Below, one piece after another: positions 26,236-33,387 of a stretch of DNA of 64,000 nt. Numbering within the stretch: position 1 is the first letter of the stretch; every line of letters starts with the position of its first letter. A program made the position numbers and the translations under genes. The notes below the pieces were generated by a model. The model did not search any database and had not been told where the DNA came from. It saw nothing but the letters and a program-made list of their open reading frames with translations. Source of the stretch: Gemmatimonadota bacterium (GTDB taxonomy: Bacteria; Latescibacterota; UBA2968; UBA8231); NCBI GenBank assembly GCA_018660835.1, contig JABJJN010000056.1:62001-126000 (forward strand). Direction: 5' to 3'.

Positions 26236-26634
26236 GTGTCAGAGGCCGAAAATAGAGTCCCCGACGAATTGAAGTACAGTGAGCAGCATGAGTGGCTCTC
26301 ACTCGATGGCGATGTGGGCACCATTGGCGTCACAGACTACGCCCAGTCGCAGTTGGGCGATATCGTCTTCGTCGAGTTGCCTCAAGTAGGAGATATTCTG
26401 GAGAAGGGCCAATCCTTCGGAACCATCGAAGCGGTAAAGACTGTGGAGGAGTTGTATACACCAGTTGCCGGTGAGGTCCTCGAGATCAATGACACCCTCG
26501 AAGATGGCGCTGAGCAAGTGAACAGCGATCCCTATAGCGATGGCTGGATGGTCAAGGTTCGGCTCTCCAATATGTCTGATCTCGATACCATGTTGTCTTC
26601 AGAAGATTACGAGGCACTGATCGAGGACGCCTGA
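26236..26634 (+). CDS. gcvH: Glycine cleavage system H protein (lipoyl carrier)
   Basis: A 132-residue GcvH, a small lipoyl-domain protein. The opening LKYSEQHEWLSLDGDVGTIGVTDYA and the lipoylated lysine in GTIEAVKTVEELYTPV are canonical. In the glycine cleavage system it shuttles the aminomethyl group; it can also relay lipoyl groups to other enzymes. No gcvT or gcvP is adjacent; it follows accC with an AAAGGA ribosome-binding site before its GTG. Co-expression with the two acetyl-CoA carboxylase subunits links it to octanoyl supply from fatty acid synthesis (inference). A hairpin terminator follows ~75 nt downstream. Confidence 0.95.
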   Translation: MSEAENRVPDELKYSEQHEWLSLDGDVGTIGVTDYAQSQLGDIVFVELPQVGDILEKGQSFGTIEAVKTVEELYTPVAGEVLEINDTLEDGAEQVNSDPYSDGWMVKVRLSNMSDLDTMLSSEDYEALIEDA

Positions 26635-26707
26635 GAGGGACCGACCACACTGACAGCTTGACCGCATGGGGGCGACGGAGCTTGATTTTTCTCGCGCTAC
26701 TTTCGGT

Positions 26708-26730
26708 GCGCCCTCGATAGAGGGCGCTTT
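26708..26730 (+). terminator. Hairpin terminator after gcvH
   Basis: A perfect 8-bp stem GCGCCCTC/GAGGGCGC with loop GATA is followed by TTTCGT. The T-run is short, so termination is likely partial. It lies between gcvH and the HNH gene. Confidence 0.6.
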
Positions 26731-26799
26731 CGTCCAACTATGGGCACGTCGGGCCGATATCGGAATACCGTCCCTTCGTCGCCGGCTCGGAGACGCACG

Positions 26800-27303
26800 A
26801 TGCTGGACCGTGCCGTGCTGGTCCTCAATCAGAACTACGAGCCCCTCAATGTCTGCTCGGTTCGGCGAGCCCTTGCGCTTGTGTTTCGCGGCAAAGCCAG
26901 TAGCGTAGAGACAGGACCGGGGCTGCTGCGATCCGTATCGTCGACTTTTGATGTGCCAAGTGTCGTACGTCTTGAGATGTATGTGCGCGCACCTCGCCGG
27001 CGGGTGGTGTTGTCTAAGCGCAACGTGTTGCGTCGAGACAACTATAAATGCCAGTACTGCGGCATCAGTGATCGAAAGATGACCATCGATCATGTGATCC
27101 CGAAAAAGCACAAGGGCCCAACCACGTGGGAGAATCTCGTGGCGGCGTGTGCTACTTGTAACGCACGCAAAGGCAGTAGACAACCTGAACAAGCTGGATT
27201 GGCCCTCATACGGCCACCAAGACGACCAAACAACGTGACCTTCATTCGCAACCATGTCGGAGTCTCCGACCAATTATGGAAGCCGTATTTGTTCCTTGAC
27301 TGA
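26800..27303 (+). CDS. HNH endonuclease family protein
   Basis: A 167-residue protein starting at ATG 26800 with GGAG 7 nt upstream. The N-terminal half (AVLVLNQNYEPLNVCSVRRA) is typical of a widespread chromosomal HNH family. The HNH core is complete: a CQYC and CATC zinc ribbon around MTIDHVIPKKHKGPTTWENL, where the DH pair and the Asn-containing segment would bind the catalytic metal. Members cut DNA, but the biological role of this housekeeping-like branch is unsettled. There is no sign of intron or intein homing. Its last ~50 nt overlap the possible start of scpA. Confidence 0.85.
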   Translation: MLDRAVLVLNQNYEPLNVCSVRRALALVFRGKASSVETGPGLLRSVSSTFDVPSVVRLEMYVRAPRRRVVLSKRNVLRRDNYKCQYCGISDRKMTIDHVIPKKHKGPTTWENLVAACATCNARKGSRQPEQAGLALIRPPRRPNNVTFIRNHVGVSDQLWKPYLFLD

Positions 27304-28780
27304 CACACCCCCAAATGAGCAGTTCGAAGAGCTTCCGAGCGTCTCCGATTCTGCGACAGACGACGCCACCCGCGCCGAAGCGGCTCAAGCCAAAGCCCTG
27401 ATCGATGCGTATGGGGTGAATCTCGATGTCTTCGAGGGTCCCCTGGATCTATTGCTCTACCTGATTCGCAAGAGTGAGGTGGACATTTACGACATCCCTG
27501 TTGCCCACATTACGGCACAGTATCTGGCTTTCCTGCGAGAGGTTCACCTACTCGATCTGGAGAGTGCAGCCGACTTCATCCTCATGGCGGCTACGCTGAT
27601 GAAGATCAAGTCCCAGATGCTTCTGCCACGGGATATCGAAGGCGAAGATCTAGACGAGGGGTTGGGTGATCCACGTGAAGAACTCGTCCGCAAGTTGCTG
27701 GAATACCAGCAATTCAAGGAGATCGCAGACTGGCTGAGTGATCAAGGCACTGAGCAGCGAGATGTCTTCAAGCGTCCAGGCGGTCTCCCGGAGGACGCTG
27801 AAGACGCTGAACTGCAGCCCGTGTCTTTGTTCGACTTGCTCAAGGTCTACAAGCACGTCATCGACCACGTGCCGCAAGCGGCCGTGCATCGTATTGTCGA
27901 AGAGGAAGTCGCCATCGATGAATGCATCGAGCGCGTCCTCGGCGAATTACATCAGCGCTCGCGGCTGAGATTTCATGATCTGATCAGTGGTCAATCTCGC
28001 CTGACGCTGGTCGCCACGTTCATTGGCATACTTGAATTGCTCAAATCACAGCGAATTCGCGTCCACCAGGCAGGCCCTTTTGAGGACATCTGGATCGAAA
28101 GGCGCGAGGGTGACGAAGCAGCCAGCCCGGATGATGCCAGCGCCAACGAGCAGGCAAGTGAACAAGACAGTGATGAGACACCGAGTGATCAGCTAACGAG
28201 TGTTGCGGCGACAGACCAGGATCCTGTTCCGGAACGGCATGATTCGGATCCGGGAGAGGTCGATTCAAAGTCGCCGCAAGGCGATACAGACTCGGAGCGA
28301 GACATACCGCAACCAGCGCAGAACGTAAGGCGCGAGGAGTCTGACCATCTCGCAGGAATGGACTCGCCGTCCGAAGCAAGGTTGGCGTCAGAATCTGACC
28401 GCCCGCACCAGACGCAACCGGGGGTGACGCAACCGGCGCGAGATGAAACTCGTTCCGATGCCTTCGACGATGAACCACCCGCCTCGACTGCGCTGGCAGT
28501 GGAGGAGCCCAACGATCTCGAGGCGGACGCTTCACGTCTTGTCGATGCTGCCGAGCGCCTTGGCGACCAGGTTCTTCCTGAAGCCTCCATCTCGACGCAA
28601 GCCGAGGATTCATCCACTGAGGCCCCGGGTTCCGACTCCTCACCTACAGGTCATGTGGAATCGTGGGAGGACACACTCGGCGACGTGGAAAATACTGACC
28701 ACCAGGTTGCCCCCGTCGATGTACCACCGCCGCCTCCCGCTGGAACCGATGGTTTGTCCGGTTCGGAGGAAAGATCGTGA
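27254..28780 (+). CDS. scpA: Segregation and condensation protein A with a long acidic tail
   Basis: ScpA is the kleisin that closes the bacterial SMC ring for chromosome compaction. Residues ~55-280 are a standard ScpA (VNLDVFEGPLDLLLYLIRK, AADFILMAATLMKIKSQMLLP, then a C-terminal winged helix around RLRFHDLISGQSRLTLVATF). Typical proteins end near 260 residues; this one continues for ~220 residues that are acidic, rich in Ser, Glu, Asp and Pro, and probably disordered. The start is uncertain: ATG 27254 lies inside the HNH gene without a good ribosome-binding site, and TTG 27296 and GTG 27415 are alternatives. The stop overlaps the scpB GTG by 4 nt. SMC itself is not in the window. Confidence 0.92.
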   Translation: MSESPTNYGSRICSLTDTPPNEQFEELPSVSDSATDDATRAEAAQAKALIDAYGVNLDVFEGPLDLLLYLIRKSEVDIYDIPVAHITAQYLAFLREVHLLDLESAADFILMAATLMKIKSQMLLPRDIEGEDLDEGLGDPREELVRKLLEYQQFKEIADWLSDQGTEQRDVFKRPGGLPEDAEDAELQPVSLFDLLKVYKHVIDHVPQAAVHRIVEEEVAIDECIERVLGELHQRSRLRFHDLISGQSRLTLVATFIGILELLKSQRIRVHQAGPFEDIWIERREGDEAASPDDASANEQASEQDSDETPSDQLTSVAATDQDPVPERHDSDPGEVDSKSPQGDTDSERDIPQPAQNVRREESDHLAGMDSPSEARLASESDRPHQTQPGVTQPARDETRSDAFDDEPPASTALAVEEPNDLEADASRLVDAAERLGDQVLPEASISTQAEDSSTEAPGSDSSPTGHVESWEDTLGDVENTDHQVAPVDVPPPPPAGTDGLSGSEERS

Positions 28781-29784
28781 ACGAAGACGAACAGGTGGTG
28801 GACGACGAACAGGTCGTGGACGACGAACAGGTCGTGGACGACGAACAGGTCGTGGACGACGAACAGGTCGTGGACGACGAACAGGTCGTGGACGACGAAC
28901 AGGTCGTGGACGACGACGACGCTACACTCGGTGCGGATCGTCTGCGAGGAATCGTTGAGGCCGTCTTGATGACGGCCGACCAGCCCGTGTCGCCCGGCAA
29001 GCTGACCTCACTGTGCAAGGGCTCGACAGGCAAAGACCTGCGGCGCGCCGTGGATGAGTTGAACAGGCGCTATGTCGACGGTGACCACGCGATGACGATC
29101 ACGGAAGTCGCAGGGGGATTCCAGTTTGTCACACTGAAGGAATTCGGACCGTGGGTTCGCAAATTCCACGACCGCAGTTCAGTCCGAATATCTCAGGCAG
29201 CACTGGAAACACTTGCTATCCTCGCCTTCAAACAACCGGTGACACGGATTGAGGTCGACAGTATTCGCGGCGTCGATTCAGGTGGCGTGATCAGAACACT
29301 GCTGGAACTCAACATGATTCGCATCGTCGGTCGCTCGGAGGGCGTAGGTCGTCCCATGTTGTTTGGCACGACACGTGAATTCATGTCGCACTTCGGGCTC
29401 AAGAGTCTGGCCGATCTTCCACGTCCAAAGGAGCTTGAGGAACTGCTCGCCGAAGGCGAGCGCAAAGCCCATGAGGCGCAGGCGCACATCTCAAGCGAAT
29501 CGGAGCCCGACGACTCGGGCTCACCCGAGTCAGACGACGAGAACCAAATCACCCCGGAAGGTAGCGATGCATTGCCTGACGATTCGGGTGACGCGTCGAG
29601 CATCGACGAGGCCGACACAGATATCGACGAAGCTGACACAGATGAGGTCGACGTCGAATCACAACCTGACGATTTCGCAGCCGATGAAGTAGAAGAAATC
29701 GTTGATGGTGAGCAGACCCCACCCGAAGAGCAGGCGACAGATACTGAAGAGGGCGATGGCCAAGCAGCCGCAGAAGACGTCTGA
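28777..29784 (+). CDS. scpB: Segregation and condensation protein B with an N-terminal DDEQVV repeat tract
   Basis: ScpB is the winged-helix partner (KITE protein) of ScpA in the SMC complex. The conserved domain spans residues ~48-235 (RGIVEAVLMTADQPVS, ITEVAGGFQFVT, ALETLAILAFKQPVTRIEVDSIRGV, RSEGVGRPMLFGTT). Before it lies a tract of seven hexapeptides (DDEQVV) coded by an 18-bp tandem repeat. After it come ~100 acidic residues with further DEAD/TDI-type repeats. Both extensions are unusual for the family. The GTG start overlaps the scpA stop (GTGA). The last 29 nt overlap the pseudouridine synthase gene. Confidence 0.93.
   Translation: MNEDEQVVDDEQVVDDEQVVDDEQVVDDEQVVDDEQVVDDEQVVDDDDATLGADRLRGIVEAVLMTADQPVSPGKLTSLCKGSTGKDLRRAVDELNRRYVDGDHAMTITEVAGGFQFVTLKEFGPWVRKFHDRSSVRISQAALETLAILAFKQPVTRIEVDSIRGVDSGGVIRTLLELNMIRIVGRSEGVGRPMLFGTTREFMSHFGLKSLADLPRPKELEELLAEGERKAHEAQAHISSESEPDDSGSPESDDENQITPEGSDALPDDSGDASSIDEADTDIDEADTDEVDVESQPDDFAADEVEEIVDGEQTPPEEQATDTEEGDGQAAAEDV
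28783..28908 (+). repeat. Coding minisatellite, 7 units of 18 bp
   Basis: Six identical units gacgacgaacaggtcgtg (28801-28908) follow one variant unit (28783-28800). They stay in frame and encode DDEQVV. Perfect identity at synonymous sites suggests recent expansion by slippage or unequal exchange. There are no spacers, so it is not a CRISPR array. Confidence 0.95.
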
Positions 29785-30517
29785 TACAGACGGGCTCATG
29801 CGGCTCAACCGTTTCCTTGCTCGCGCCGGTGTTGCGAGCCGTCGACGCTGCGATGAATTGATCGCTGCTGGATCGGTTCGCGTGAATGGCAAGCTTCCAA
29901 GCGGCGCTGGAGATAGGGTCGATCCGACACAAGATCATGTCCAGGTAGACGGACGTCGGGTCAATCTCCCCACACGCAACGAATACATCCTTCTGCATAA
30001 ACGTCGAGACACGATTGTCACGCGCAATGAGCAGCGCGGCCGTGCAACCGTCTTCGACGACGTACCGAAGGTGAGCGACGCCACAGTCGCTGTCGGGCGC
30101 CTGGACCGGGACACAACCGGTGTATTGCTGCTCACCGATGATGGCGAGTTGGCCTTTCGGCTGATGCACCCGAAGTATCGTGTGGCTAAGCGCTATGTCG
30201 CCGTCGTGGAAGGTTTCCCCTCTGAAGGGGCCCTCCTGAAACTGGCCAAAGGTGTGGAACTTGAGGATGGCCCCACTGCACCGGCCGACATTCGCCTGCT
30301 GCCGACGGAAGATCGTCGACGTGCGCGTATCGAGCTCATCCTGCACGAAGGCCGTAAGCACCAGGTCAAACGCATGTGCCTTGCCGTCGGTCACAAAGTG
30401 CGGTCTCTGCGACGCGCCAGTTTCGCAAGTCTGGAGGTTGGAAACCTACGTCCGGGTCAGCATCGTCCCCTGCGTCTGGATGAGATCCGCCGCCTTCGAA
30501 AACAGGTGGGGTTATAA
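29756..30517 (+). CDS. rluB: RluB/RsuA-family 23S/16S rRNA pseudouridine synthase
   Basis: A 253-residue enzyme that isomerises uridine in rRNA. An S4 RNA-binding domain opens it (MRLNRFLARAGVASRRRCDELI ... GSVRVNG). The catalytic domain has the motif VGRLDRDTTGVLLLTDDG with the catalytic Asp, then KRYVAVVEG and the closing LHEGRKHQVKRMCLAVGH. This is the RluB/RluE/RluF/RsuA branch, and scpA-scpB-rluB-cmk is a widespread order, which favours RluB. The ATG at 29756 follows GAGGG inside the scpB end. cmk follows directly, with no gap. Confidence 0.88.
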   Translation: MAKQPQKTSDTDGLMRLNRFLARAGVASRRRCDELIAAGSVRVNGKLPSGAGDRVDPTQDHVQVDGRRVNLPTRNEYILLHKRRDTIVTRNEQRGRATVFDDVPKVSDATVAVGRLDRDTTGVLLLTDDGELAFRLMHPKYRVAKRYVAVVEGFPSEGALLKLAKGVELEDGPTAPADIRLLPTEDRRRARIELILHEGRKHQVKRMCLAVGHKVRSLRRASFASLEVGNLRPGQHRPLRLDEIRRLRKQVGL

Positions 30518-31198
30518 GTGGCGGGGCCACTGGGATTAGTCATCGCAATCGATGGCGTGATCGGTGCAGGCAAGTCGACGGCCGCGCGCGGTGTGGCCCA
30601 GGCCCTGCACTATCGGCATCTCGACACGGGTGCAATGTATCGAGCTGTCGCACTTTGTGGGATACGACAAGGCGTGTCAGCCGATGATCACCAGGGACTC
30701 GCGAATCTTCTCAGCCAATTGAGGATCCAGCTGACCCCCTTGGATGAAGGCGGCCGGATCCTGTTGAATGACGAAGATGTCAGTGATGCCATTCGGCGGC
30801 CCGAGATAACGCGTGTGGTTGGCTCGTATGCCGATCGACCTGATGTCCGGCAACGACTGATAGAGTCTCAGCGGGCGATGGGAGCGGAGGGTGGCATCGT
30901 CGCCGAAGGCCGGGACATGAGCACCGTCGTTTTTCCGTCGGCTGATCTAAAAATCCGGATGCTCGCCGAATTGGATGAGCGCGCCCGGCGCCGGCACGAA
31001 GAATTCGTGGCCAGTGGTGTAGAGATCAGTCTTGAGCAGGTTCGCCAGGACATCAGTACACGTGACCTCGAAGACGAGCAGCGAGATTATGGCGCCCAGG
31101 GGCATCCCCGGGACGTGACAGACGTGTTGACGGATGGTCTGGGCATCGACGATGTCATCGGCCAAATCGTTGCCCTCGCCAGGCAGCGAGGCGCCTGA
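30518..31198 (+). CDS. cmk: Cytidylate kinase
   Basis: A 226-residue CMP/dCMP kinase. The P-loop is IDGVIGAGKSTAARGVAQAL (here Val-Ile instead of the usual Pro-Ala-Gly in GPAGSGKS). LDTGAMYRAVAL is the CMP-binding signature, followed by VSDAIRRPEITRVVG, IVAEGRDMSTVVFPSADLKI and the lid region RARRRHEE. Length is standard. GTG start immediately after the rluB stop. Cmk next to rpsA is a very common bacterial pairing; here 213 nt separate them. That gap has a TATATT box (31254-31259) without a clear -35, so rpsA may have its own promoter. Confidence 0.95.
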   Translation: MAGPLGLVIAIDGVIGAGKSTAARGVAQALHYRHLDTGAMYRAVALCGIRQGVSADDHQGLANLLSQLRIQLTPLDEGGRILLNDEDVSDAIRRPEITRVVGSYADRPDVRQRLIESQRAMGAEGGIVAEGRDMSTVVFPSADLKIRMLAELDERARRRHEEFVASGVEISLEQVRQDISTRDLEDEQRDYGAQGHPRDVTDVLTDGLGIDDVIGQIVALARQRGA

Positions 31199-31411
31199 AA
31201 GGGTCCGCCTCTGGTCCCCGGTGCCGGGTATACCGCATTTGGGCATAAACGACTATATTTGGAGTTTCCCGTTCTCGAGGAAATCCCCCTCTGCCAAGCT
31301 GCTGGATCCAACTGAAGCGGCTGTCGCGGGGATCTTCGAGACCTAAGTGCCTATTCCCGGGACCCGGCAGGCCCCGGACGCGCAATTGCGCAGATCACGG
31401 AAAACACACGA

Positions 31412-33259
31412 ATGACCGAAGAAACAGCAACCGAAGAAGCACCATCCGCCGTGAGTGAGGCGAGCGAGACCAGTGATGCACCTGTATCCCTTGCGAAGCC
31501 CGTCTATGGCCAGATCAGCATCGAGGAATTCGAAGTCTCCGAGTATTCAGAGGCGGAGCAGGAACAACTCGAGGCGATGTATGATGAAAGCTTCTCCGGA
31601 ATCCGGCAGGGCGAGATCGTCCAGGGCCGCGTCGTAAATGTCAATCAGAACGAAGTCCTCGTAGACATTGGTTTCAAGTCCGAGGGTGCTATCTCCATCC
31701 GCGAATTCGGCGACCCCACCGCGATTGAGATCGGCCAGGAGGTTGAAGTCTTCCTCGAGAATGTCGAGGACCTCGAGGGTCGTGTCGTGTTGTCGAAGCA
31801 AAAAGCCGACTTCATGCGCGTTTGGGACGGGATCAAGGAGGCTCACGACAACGGCACAACCGTTCGTGGTCGTCTCATGCGACGCATCAAGGGTGGAATC
31901 GTCGTCGACCTGCTCGGCGTCGAAGCCTTCCTCCCCGGCTCGCAGATCGATATTCGCCAGGTCAAGAACTTCGATCAGTATCTCGGCAACGAATACGAAT
32001 TCAAGATCATCAAGCTGAACAAGGCACGTCGAAATATCGTCGTCTCCCGCCGCTCCGTCCTCGAAGAGGAACGTGAGAAGATGCGCGGCGAGTTGGTTGC
32101 CGAGCTGGAAGACGGTCAGTTGCGCGAGGGCGTCGTCAAGAACATCACCGATTTCGGTGCCTTCATCGACCTCGGTGGCCTCGACGGTCTGCTGCATATC
32201 ACAGACATGTCCTGGGGGCGTGTCAGTCACCCGTCAGAGATGGTCTCCATCGGTGACCGCATTCGCGTCAAGGTCCTCAATTACGACCGCGAGCGTGAGC
32301 GCATCTCCCTCGGTCTCAAGCAATTGACGCCGCACCCATGGGAGAACATTGGGGACAAGTACCCGGAGACGACGACGACACAAGGTAAGGTCGTCAGCAT
32401 CACGGACTATGGTGCATTTGTCGAACTCCAGGAAGGCATCGAGGGCCTCGTCCACATCTCCGAAATGTCGTGGACTCAGCATGTGCGTCATCCGTCCAAG
32501 CTGGTCTCGATCGGCGACATGGTCGATGTAGTCGTGCTGAAGCTCGATGTAGAGAATCAGAAGATCTCCCTCGGTATGAAGCAGACCGATCCAGATCCAT
32601 GGGAGACACTGGACGCACGTTACCCCTCCAGCACGCGCCTTGAGGGAACCGTGAAGAGTCTGACGAACTTTGGTTCTTTTGTAGAGATTGAAGAAGGCAT
32701 CGACGGACTCGTCCACATCTCTGATATGTCATGGACACGTCGAATTCGCCAGGCGAGCGAAATGTTTAAGAAGGGCGATGTGATTCCGGTTGTGGTGACA
32801 GACATCGATGTCAAGCGTCGTCGGATCTCGCTGAGCCATAAGATGGCCTTTGAGAATCCGTGGCCAACCTTGTCAGAGAGTCATGCTGTCGGGACCGAGA
32901 CCAGCGGTTCAATCTCGAGAATTCTCGATCGCGGCGTCGTCGTCAGTCTCGACAACGACGTAGACGGCTTCGTACCCCTGTCGCAGTTGGGTATTGATGG
33001 CTTGGAGATCCCGCGGCAAGCCTTCGATGGCGGCCAGCAGATTCCGCTGAAGGTCATTGAATTCGACGAGGATCAGAAAAAGATCGTTCTCAGTGTCATC
33101 GAGTTCCTGCGTGACAAGGATCAGGCCGAGGTCGACGCCTACGTCGAAGCTCACCCGATTGTGGAAGTACCTGAACCTGAGGAAGACGAAGAAGAACGTG
33201 ATCGTGACGAGGAGATGGAGAGCTGGGGCGGTGAGTCGGCGGCCCCCGAAGAAGAATAA
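31412..33259 (+). CDS. rpsA: 30S ribosomal protein S1
   Basis: A 615-residue S1 protein, which binds mRNA and helps place it on the 30S subunit. Six S1 (OB-fold) domains can be followed by their recurring pattern: GEIVQGRVVNVNQNEVLVDIG, then VRGRLMRRIKGGIVVDLLGV, REGVVKNITDFGAFIDLGG, TQGKVVSITDYGAFVELQEG, LEGTVKSLTNFGSFVEIEEG and TSGSISRILDRGVVVSLDND. N- and C-terminal extensions are acidic. The region before the ATG lacks a strong ribosome-binding site, as is common for rpsA. A strong terminator follows 24 nt downstream. Confidence 0.96.
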   Translation: MTEETATEEAPSAVSEASETSDAPVSLAKPVYGQISIEEFEVSEYSEAEQEQLEAMYDESFSGIRQGEIVQGRVVNVNQNEVLVDIGFKSEGAISIREFGDPTAIEIGQEVEVFLENVEDLEGRVVLSKQKADFMRVWDGIKEAHDNGTTVRGRLMRRIKGGIVVDLLGVEAFLPGSQIDIRQVKNFDQYLGNEYEFKIIKLNKARRNIVVSRRSVLEEEREKMRGELVAELEDGQLREGVVKNITDFGAFIDLGGLDGLLHITDMSWGRVSHPSEMVSIGDRIRVKVLNYDRERERISLGLKQLTPHPWENIGDKYPETTTTQGKVVSITDYGAFVELQEGIEGLVHISEMSWTQHVRHPSKLVSIGDMVDVVVLKLDVENQKISLGMKQTDPDPWETLDARYPSSTRLEGTVKSLTNFGSFVEIEEGIDGLVHISDMSWTRRIRQASEMFKKGDVIPVVVTDIDVKRRRISLSHKMAFENPWPTLSESHAVGTETSGSISRILDRGVVVSLDNDVDGFVPLSQLGIDGLEIPRQAFDGGQQIPLKVIEFDEDQKKIVLSVIEFLRDKDQAEVDAYVEAHPIVEVPEPEEDEEERDRDEEMESWGGESAAPEEE

Positions 33260-33283
33260 CATCCCCTCGATGTAGAGACTGCC

Positions 33284-33322
33284 AAGGGAGCGTGACCTAT
33301 GGGTCACGCTCCCTTCGTCTTT
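33284..33322 (+). terminator. Strong hairpin terminator after rpsA
   Basis: A perfect 14-bp stem (AAGGGAGCGTGACC / GGTCACGCTCCCTT) with loop TATG is followed by CGTCTTT. It lies between rpsA and the mutS promoter. Confidence 0.85.
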
Positions 33323-33348
33323 GTAGACGTCTCGCACCCGGCTATCTT
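33321..33348 (+). promoter_or_regulatory. Probable mutS promoter
   Basis: TTGTAG (33321-33326) and TATCTT (33343-33348) are separated by 16 nt, right after the rpsA terminator and 39 nt before the mutS ATG. The -10 hexamer equals that of the promoter at 12629-12634. Confidence 0.5.
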
Positions 33349-33387
33349 TCTCGTCATCCCACTTCCCCTCATCAGCGACGCCTAAAG

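Noticed and set aside
28041..28643. A 200-codon antisense frame over the scpA tail
   Set aside because: The low-complexity acidic tail of ScpA opens other frames by composition; no ribosome-binding site or family signal.
28783..28908. CRISPR-like array
   Set aside because: The 18-bp units are directly adjacent with no spacers and stay in one coding frame.
28443..28958. Alternative + frame in which the 18-bp repeat reads as an Arg/Gly-rich tract
   Set aside because: The ScpB frame has the GTGA coupling and runs into a conserved domain; the alternative ends right after the repeat.
31199..31411. An rpsA promoter with a TATATT box at 31254
   Set aside because: No acceptable -35 lies 15-19 nt upstream and there is no TGn extension, so I note it only in the cmk entry.
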